DNA of 6,289 nt, from assembly GCA_023251695.1 (NCBI GenBank), contig JAHEYE010000211.1:1-6289 (forward strand), given 5' to 3'. The first letter of the stretch is position 1. Each line of letters opens with the position of its first letter. The notes under the pieces are model-generated. The model made no database searches, was not told where the DNA came from, and saw only the letters and a list, made by a program, of their open reading frames with translations. The DNA comes from Sphingobacteriaceae bacterium. Its GTDB lineage: Bacteria; Bacteroidota; Bacteroidia; B-17B0; Aurantibacillaceae. A program made the position numbers and the translations under genes. This document shows positions 1-3,615 of the stretch, one piece after another.

Positions 1-591
1 TGGACTGATAAAAAATTCAGGACTCAATGTGTTTTGACATTTCTTATTCTGGCTTTACTATTATTTTCCCTCAGCTATTTTTTCGCATTCATTGAAGCAC
101 GTGAAGGATATCGATTTAACGATGTCATATTAAATTTGAGTCCGCCCTTCGATGTATCGCTTTATACTTTTTTTATTATTTACTCGGCGGCCATTCTGAC
201 AATTATAAATGTCGCGCCAATGCCTTTATTGTATTTAAGAGCTGTGCAGACTTATGTTTTAATTTTAGTGTTTAGGTTAATCACACTTTATTTTACTCCA
301 CTCGCAGCGCCTGAAAATATTATTCCGCTCAACGATCCTTTTATTGAACATTTTTTTTACGGGCAAGTGCGGATCACAAAGGATTTATTTTTCTCCGGAC
401 ATGTAGCTACAGTTTGCTTATTGTATGTTGTCAACCCTAAGAAAAAGTTGAAATGGTTTTATGTTGCCGTTATTATTCTGGTCTCAGTATTAATTATGAT
501 ACAGCGTGTGCATTATAGTTTTGATGTTTTTGCCGCGCCCTTGTTTGTATGGTTGGCCTGGAAAATAACCGGAAAAATAAAATTGTATTAA
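1..591 (+). CDS. PAP2 / sphingomyelin-synthase-like integral membrane protein (5' partial)
   Basis: The reading frame is open from base 1, so the gene begins outside the window. The TTG at 34 is only the first possible start codon inside it; residues encoded upstream (WTDKKFRTQ...) look like normal protein. About 196 residues are visible, mostly hydrophobic, with some six probable membrane segments. Numbered from codon 34, two motifs stand out: KDLFFSGH (SGH at 121-123) and RVHYSFDV (H160, D164). Spacing and wording match the C2 and C3 active-site motifs of the PAP2_C/sphingomyelin-synthase branch of lipid phosphatases, where the two histidines and the aspartate form the catalytic triad. The family removes or transfers phospho-head groups on membrane lipids. 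Bacteroidota make sphingolipids, so a head-group role is possible, but the substrate is inference. A terminator follows seven bases after the stop. Confidence 0.85.
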   Translation, partial: WTDKKFRTQCVLTFLILALLLFSLSYFFAFIEAREGYRFNDVILNLSPPFDVSLYTFFIIYSAAILTIINVAPMPLLYLRAVQTYVLILVFRLITLYFTPLAAPENIIPLNDPFIEHFFYGQVRITKDLFFSGHVATVCLLYVVNPKKKLKWFYVAVIILVSVLIMIQRVHYSFDVFAAPLFVWLAWKITGKIKLY

Positions 592-597
592 AAAGCA

Positions 598-629
598 AAA
601 AGCCCCCGCAATGGCGGAGGCTTTTAGTA
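598..629 (+). terminator. Rho-independent terminator of the PAP2-like gene
   Basis: AAAAGCCCCCGC (598-609) pairs with GCGGAGGCTTTT (614-625) around the loop AATG. Of 12 pairs, 11 match; the exception is C605 opposite A618. The four T residues ending the right arm form a short T-run followed by AGTATTTG. The hairpin starts just behind the stop codon at 591. The flanking A and T runs pair, so it may also work in the other direction. Confidence 0.8.
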
Positions 630-760
630 TTTGTATTTCCCGTATCCCACCGCTACTTTAGTAATCGGTGTCGGTTAGTGGTTTTATCTTTAAGATCAGT
701 TACCTGATTTCTATAATAAAGATAGCAAATAACGTGCCTTTCCACACGTATTTGCCTCTG

Positions 761-780
761 TAATTACTCACACGTAATTA
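761..780. repeat. Short inverted repeat, possible operator or hairpin
   Basis: TAATTAC (761-767) and GTAATTA (774-780) are perfect inverted copies around TCACAC. The sequence CACACGTA occurs just upstream (743-750) and again inside the repeat (770-777), so the area also has a short direct repeat. The location, about 120 bases before the small ORF, would suit a protein-binding site, but the AT-rich context makes chance plausible. Confidence 0.35.
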
Positions 781-898
781 ACAGTATATGACCTTAAATG
801 AGTGCGGGAATGATGGGGTCTATTGAGTAAAACAAATTTTCTCCCGCGTAATGAAAAATTAACTGTTCATATTAACAGATTTTAGGAATTACTTAAGG

Positions 899-1195
899 AT
901 GAGATGGTATTTCCCTACTTTAGTACCCGTTATGCGCATCCACGATCTGATCAATGAAATACAGGAGCTCAGCACTAACGTTCCACGTAAGGCGGCTTTT
1001 GATATTTACAATATCCTCGAAAATAATAAAACGCTTTTCGCAAGCACAATGGATCCAGATACATTCCGTCAAATTCTAATCACGTTTGAGAAAATGGCCT
1101 ATGCCGGCTCAACTGAATTTAATTCACCGTATTATAAGGATGAATATCAGAAATCGTATAATTTACTTTCGTTTTATTTGGGGAAAGTAATTTGA
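899..1195 (+). CDS. Small hypothetical protein, 98 residues
   Basis: I do not recognise this protein. It is predicted soluble, with no signal peptide or membrane segment. It looks largely alpha-helical, with acidic and polar stretches (HDLINEIQEL, DPDTFRQILITFEKM) and a tyrosine-rich end (SPYYKDEYQKSYNLLSFYLG). An AGGA lies 11 bases before the ATG at 899. A second ATG at codon 12 gives an 87-residue form starting MRIHDLINEI, which begins at the more protein-like part and is a fair alternative. An in-frame TAA at 860-862 closes the frame upstream. The last 22 bases overlap the 3' end of the convergent nuclease gene, so the C-terminus may have been altered when that gene arrived. The terminator at 598-629 separates it from the gene before. 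Confidence 0.6.
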   Translation: MRWYFPTLVPVMRIHDLINEIQELSTNVPRKAAFDIYNILENNKTLFASTMDPDTFRQILITFEKMAYAGSTEFNSPYYKDEYQKSYNLLSFYLGKVI

Positions 1196-1563
1196 CTCCC
1201 CTTAAAATGTTCAACAATATATTCCAGCACTTGTTCATGAAATTTAAATACATGTTTATTCTCGATTCTAATCACAACTATGCCGAGGCTGTTTAAAAAT
1301 GCATCACGTTTTTTATCATTTAACAAACCTTTTTCGGAAAAATGTTGTGCACCATCCAATTCAATGCATAACTTTTCCGAGGGACAGAAAAAATCCAAAA
1401 TATAATTTCCTACGCTGAATTGTCTTCTGAATATCCGACCTTCTAATTGTTTATTTTTAATCGAACGCCATAAAACGGCTTCAGCGGAGGTAGAATTATT
1501 CCTGAGAGACTTTCTGTATTCCCTCAGTTTCTTTTTGTTATAGTGGGGATTAGCATAATTCAT
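1174..1563 (-). CDS. DUF559 (Vsr-like, PD-(D/E)XK fold) endonuclease-domain protein, 129 residues
   Basis: This is a full-length, single-domain DUF559 protein. The family signature is clear: NNSTSAEAVLWRSIKNKQL (residues 22-40) is the N-terminal helix with E28; FRRQFSVGNYILDFFCPSEKLCIELDG (45-71) carries the presumed catalytic residues D57, E68 and D70; QH follows at 73-74; and DKKRDAFLNSLGIVVIRIEN (83-102) is the closing strand-helix unit. The fold is related to the very-short-patch-repair nuclease Vsr and to other PD-(D/E)XK enzymes, so DNA cleavage or nicking is likely; the biological role is unknown. A TGA lies two codons upstream of the ATG, which fixes the start. No partner methylase or toxin/antitoxin gene is adjacent. 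The gene converges on the small ORF, and its 5' side faces the REP-like hairpin pair at 1633-1761. Confidence 0.88.
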   Translation of the reverse strand: MNYANPHYNKKKLREYRKSLRNNSTSAEAVLWRSIKNKQLEGRIFRRQFSVGNYILDFFCPSEKLCIELDGAQHFSEKGLLNDKKRDAFLNSLGIVVIRIENKHVFKFHEQVLEYIVEHFKGSQITFPK

Positions 1564-1597
1564 TTTTCAAAAATACATTGAAGAATAAAAAAACATG

Positions 1598-1612
1598 GCT
1601 ACAAATTGTAGC
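1598..1612. repeat. 15-bp palindrome upstream of the DUF559 gene
   Basis: GCTACAA (1598-1604) and TTGTAGC (1606-1612) are perfect inverted copies around one A. The palindrome lies 35 bases upstream of the nuclease start, a suitable place for an operator, and 21 bases from the start of the REP-like block. It could be a repressor-binding site or a further hairpin of that block. Confidence 0.45.
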
Positions 1613-1632
1613 ATTTTAGAAAATAATTAACT

Positions 1633-1761
1633 GGGGGAACTCCCCCGCCACAGCTATGCTGTGGCATCCCCTCTTAAAGAGGGGTAAACATTACGGTTAT
1701 ATGTACAAATTTTTTCCCCTCTTCAAGAGGGGCTGGTCCGCCGGTGGCGGATGGGGGAGTT
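1633..1761. repeat. Pair of inverted REP-like hairpin arms next to the nuclease gene
   Basis: Two similar arms face each other across a 31-nt AT-rich spacer (1685-1715). The left arm holds a C-run (1642-1646), the hairpin GCCACAGC-TAT-GCTGTGGC (1647-1665) and the hairpin CCCCTCTT-A-AAGAGGGG (1668-1684). The right arm is its mirror: hairpin CCCCTCTT-C-AAGAGGGG (1716-1732), hairpin TCCGCC-GGT-GGCGGA (1737-1751) and a G-run (1753-1757). The outer ends are AACTCCCCC (1638-1646) and GGGGGAGTT (1753-1761), a perfect 9-bp inverted repeat. The CCCCTCTT hairpins differ only in the loop base, while the GC-rich hairpins differ in sequence but not in type. GGGGGA (1633-1638) also pairs locally with TCCCCC (1641-1646). 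This resembles bacterial interspersed REP/BIME elements. The whole block can fold as one long cruciform or as four small hairpins. Confidence 0.8.
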
Positions 1762-1856
1762 AAATGGACATTAACCACATAACCCCGTTTTGCCATCCGC
1801 CTAATTTTTTGTTATTTCAAGGTGTAACTAATTACCAGAACAGAATTATACTCCGC

Positions 1857-3029
1857 ATGCAAATACGAATACTCCTCTTTTTTTTATTCCTTCTTTCAGT
1901 GGTGAAAACAAATGCACAAAATTTTGTGCCTGATTCGAGTTTTGAGCGCAACAGCGGCGTCCCACTTCTTCTCTCATCGCTCAACATGAATGGTTCCTGG
2001 CACAATCCCACAAAAGCAACACCCGATCTGTTTTGCGAGTGCGATAAAAAATTAATGGAAAGTTCAGAAGCACAAGTCCCGCGCAATCCCATGGGCATAC
2101 AAAAGGCCAACACCGGAAAATGTTACGCGGGTATTTACCTGCTCTCGCATCACGACTACCGCGAATACATACAAACGCAACTAATGTCGCCATTAAAGGG
2201 CGGCGTAAAATATGAACTCAATTTTTATATCAGCCTCTCCGATTATTCGCGCATTGCCATCAATCAAATGGGTGTTTGTTTTCTGAAAGGAAAAGTGGAA
2301 ACGGATAACACGGGCATCATCACGTCCGTAAAACCAATTTACGTCCATATCCGCAACGAGTTGGGAATGGATACAGTGGAATGGCACAAATTTACTTTGG
2401 AGTATAAAGCAAAAGGGGGCGAACAATATTTATTGATGGGCAGCTGGGATATAACGGCCATCGACTATACCGGCGTAAAAGTTCCTAAGAGTGTGCAGAC
2501 GCGCATCAATCAGCGTGCCGAGCAGGATGCATATTATTATATTGACGATGTGAGTCTGCGTGAATACCACGAACCTTATGTTGCAAAATTTGACACCGTT
2601 GTTGTTCCGAAAATTGATACGCTTAAACCAACACTTGTATTTACAAACGATTCAACCGGAAAAAATCCGAACGTTAGCGTTGTGATGGACAAGCCTATTA
2701 TTCTGAAAAATGTTTTGTTTGAAACGGGTGAGGCAGTATTATTGCCAACATCATTTCCGGAGCTTGATGCGACTGCTGATTATTTGATACGGACCCCGGG
2801 AATAAAAATTGTTGTAAGCGGACATACAGACAACATTGGCAGCGAAAAACAGAATTTAGAACTCTCCGAAAAACGCGCGAAGGCCGTGTTAGATTATTTG
2901 GTAAGCAAGAGCATTGATCCTGGAAGAATCTCACACAAAGGTCATGGCAGCACACAGCCCATTGCCGACAATAACACGGAGGAGGGCCGCAAGCAGAACA
3001 GAAGGGTAGAGCTGGTGTTTTCGAAATAG
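1857..3029 (+). CDS. Secreted OmpA-family protein with jelly-roll-like N-terminal region, 390 residues
   Basis: The frame is open from an ATG at 1764, but that would add 31 residues with no secretion signal, translated from the edge of the repeat block. The ATG at 1857 starts a good signal peptide (hydrophobic core at about residues 5-16, cleavage near NAQ at 19-21), so I chose it. No Shine-Dalgarno is visible. Residues about 22-235 look like a beta-sandwich or carbohydrate-binding-like region ending in YYYIDDVSL, a layout common in Bacteroidota OmpA proteins. Residues about 280-390 form an OmpA-C domain: LFETGEAVLLP, SGHTDNIG (D325), LSEKRAKAV (R340) and NRRVEL. D325 and R340 match the two residues that bind diaminopimelate of peptidoglycan in OmpA. 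The protein probably sits in the periplasm or outer membrane, anchored to the wall. The ligand of the N-terminal part is unknown. Confidence 0.92.
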   Translation: MQIRILLFFLFLLSVVKTNAQNFVPDSSFERNSGVPLLLSSLNMNGSWHNPTKATPDLFCECDKKLMESSEAQVPRNPMGIQKANTGKCYAGIYLLSHHDYREYIQTQLMSPLKGGVKYELNFYISLSDYSRIAINQMGVCFLKGKVETDNTGIITSVKPIYVHIRNELGMDTVEWHKFTLEYKAKGGEQYLLMGSWDITAIDYTGVKVPKSVQTRINQRAEQDAYYYIDDVSLREYHEPYVAKFDTVVVPKIDTLKPTLVFTNDSTGKNPNVSVVMDKPIILKNVLFETGEAVLLPTSFPELDATADYLIRTPGIKIVVSGHTDNIGSEKQNLELSEKRAKAVLDYLVSKSIDPGRISHKGHGSTQPIADNNTEEGRKQNRRVELVFSK

Positions 3030-3087
3030 AAAACAAAATTTATCCGGCATATAAATGGCATGGCTGGCTTGGTCGCCACATCCAAAA

Positions 3088-3126
3088 AGAGGCTACAGCA
3101 GCTGAAAAATAATGTTTTTAGCCTCT
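3088..3126. repeat. Stem-loop between the ompA-like gene and tRNA-Cys
   Basis: AGAGGCTA (3088-3095) pairs perfectly with TAGCCTCT (3119-3126). Inside, AAAA (3106-3109) can pair with TTTT (3115-3118). On the plus strand it is followed by AAAATTTT, not a clean T-run, so it is at best a weak terminator for the OmpA-family gene. On the minus strand it is followed by TTTTT and would be a better one, catching readthrough from the right. The same eight-base stem sequence recurs at 3337-3344. Confidence 0.6.
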
Positions 3127-3136
3127 AAAATTTTAG

Positions 3137-3144
3137 TACTTTTG
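3137..3144 (+). promoter_or_regulatory. Promoter -7 element of the tRNA-Cys gene
   Basis: TACTTTTG matches the Bacteroidota -7 consensus TAnnTTTG exactly and ends 21 bases before the tRNA. No perfect TTG -33 element is present; TGTTTT at 3113-3118, about 18 bases upstream, is the nearest candidate and lies inside the stem-loop at 3088-3126. Transcription would start near 3150, within or just before a small hairpin TCCCT-GTAAA-AGGGA (3148-3162) that forms the leader to be removed from the tRNA precursor. Confidence 0.65.
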
Positions 3145-3165
3145 CTATCCCTGTAAAAGGGAAAA

Positions 3166-3236
3166 GGTCCTGTGGCCGAGTGGCTAGGCTGAGCTCTGCA
3201 AAAGCTCCTACAGCGGTTCGAATCCGCTCGGGACCT
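3166..3236 (+). tRNA. trnC: tRNA-Cys (anticodon GCA)
   Basis: A complete 71-base cloverleaf can be drawn. The acceptor stem is GGTCCTG with CGGGACC (one T-G wobble), the D stem GCC/GGC, the anticodon stem GAGCT/AGCTC around CTGCAAA with anticodon GCA at 3198-3200. The variable loop has four bases (CTAC), and the T arm is AGCGG-TTCGAAT-CCGCT. The discriminator base is T (U73), an identity element of tRNA-Cys. CCA is not encoded and must be added enzymatically. The gene stands alone, between its own promoter and terminator. Confidence 0.98.
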
Positions 3237-3260
3237 CAATAAATCAAGAAAACAAATAAG

Positions 3261-3287
3261 GTCCCTTTCAGGGACTTTTTTGTTTTT
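3261..3287 (+). terminator. Rho-independent terminator of tRNA-Cys
   Basis: GTCCCT (3261-3266) pairs with AGGGAC (3270-3275) around TTC, followed by TTTTTTGTTTTT (3276-3287). It begins 25 bases after the tRNA end. AGGTCCC (3259-3265) is also complementary to GGGACCT (3230-3236) at the tRNA 3' end, so the terminator arm could compete with the acceptor stem in the unprocessed transcript. Confidence 0.9.
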
Positions 3288-3324
3288 CCTGTCGCAATCC
3301 AAGCTTGCTTGAGAGTGCGACAGG

Positions 3325-3349
3325 AAAAATAAAAAATAGCCTCTGGCTA
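3325..3349 (-). terminator. Rho-independent terminator for minus-strand transcription
   Basis: Read on the minus strand, TAGCC-AGA-GGCTA (3349-3337) is followed by TTTTTTATTTTT (3336-3325). It would stop transcripts from the TPR gene, whose stop codon is about 270 bases upstream in that direction. Its T-tract is the complement of the A-tract opposing the plus-strand terminator, so both T-tracts pair with each other in the DNA. Confidence 0.75.
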
Positions 3350-3369
3350 CTTATTTGTTTGCTTGATTT

Positions 3370-3615
3370 TGACTTCAGGCTTTCCCGAAGGAACAACGCA
3401 GTTAATCCGCCGATTTAACGGCCCTTCCCTGTAAAAGCATAAAATATTACTTTTTTAACACAAAACACTGAAAAATCTTCAAATTTTAACATAAAAACGA
3501 CAGTTTATTATCAAAAAGCGGCATTTTTCAGTCCTTTAACCGGGTGCAAATAAGGCTCTTCATGGGGATAAACACCATGTAAAAACTGCAAAGTCTTAAA
3601 AAACTTGTACCAAAT
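3370..3615. other. Non-coding spacer downstream of the TPR gene
   Basis: This stretch holds no convincing gene. It contains several small inverted repeats: CTTCaGG/CCcGAAG (3373-3379 and 3384-3390, one mismatch), GCCG/CGGC (3409-3412 and 3419-3422), and CATGG/CCATG (3561-3565 and 3575-3579). A 12-base sequence TCCCTGTAAAAG at 3426-3437 is an exact direct copy of 3148-3159, upstream of the tRNA. On the minus strand this region would be the long 3' untranslated part of the TPR mRNA. Confidence 0.5.
3467..3532. repeat. 10-bp inverted repeat with a 46-base gap
   Basis: ACTGAAAAAT (3467-3476) and ATTTTTCAGT (3523-3532) are perfect inverted copies. The interior is A-rich and shows no reading frame of note. 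It could form a long-loop hairpin in the TPR mRNA tail. Function is unknown, and the AT-rich sequence lowers its significance. Confidence 0.45.

Larger units (their letters stand above)
592..898. other. Non-coding spacer between the PAP2-like gene and the small ORF
   Basis: No convincing coding frame was found in these 307 bases. It holds the terminator at 598-629, the inverted repeat at 761-780, and a short inverted repeat CTGTT/AACAG (863-867 and 874-878) near the next gene. GCGGGA (804-809) and TCCCGC (842-847) could pair over a 32-nt gap. A promoter-like TATCTTTA (685-692) differs at one base from TAnnTTTG but has no clear upstream TTG element. I recognise no known RNA family here. Confidence 0.5.
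3241..3369. repeat. 129-nt inverted duplication enclosing two head-to-head terminators
   Basis: The left half (3241-3296) and the reverse complement of the right half (3316-3369) have the same plan: a 20-base A-rich arm, a short hairpin, a T6-N-T5 tract, then CCTGTCGCA. The outer arms AAATCAAGAAAACAAATAAG (3241-3260) and its partner at 3350-3369 match at 19 of 20 positions (A3249 against G3361). The inner arms 3276-3296 and 3316-3336 match at 20 of 21, the exception being a G-T pair (3282/3330). Between them sit hairpin 1 (3261-3275) and hairpin 3 (3337-3349), which are unrelated in sequence. The 19-base loop 3297-3315 can form a small stem CAAGC/GCTTG. The fold is a four-way junction with no unpaired base between stems. 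It separates tRNA-Cys from the convergent TPR gene. Confidence 0.88.

Noticed and set aside
34..36. TTG start for the PAP2-like protein
   Set aside because: The frame stays open to base 1 with protein-like residues, so the true start is upstream of the window.
1633..1761. CRISPR array or riboswitch reading of the C-rich repeat block
   Set aside because: There are only two arms, in inverted rather than direct orientation, with no regular spacers and no Cas genes; no known riboswitch core is visible.
1832..2426. Several minus-strand open frames opposite the OmpA-family gene
   Set aside because: They lie opposite a well-supported gene, have no recognisable domains and overlap one another; they are by-products of its codon pattern.
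3093..3302. Minus-strand open frame across the tRNA-Cys gene
   Set aside because: It translates the tRNA, its promoter and its terminator; no protein signal.
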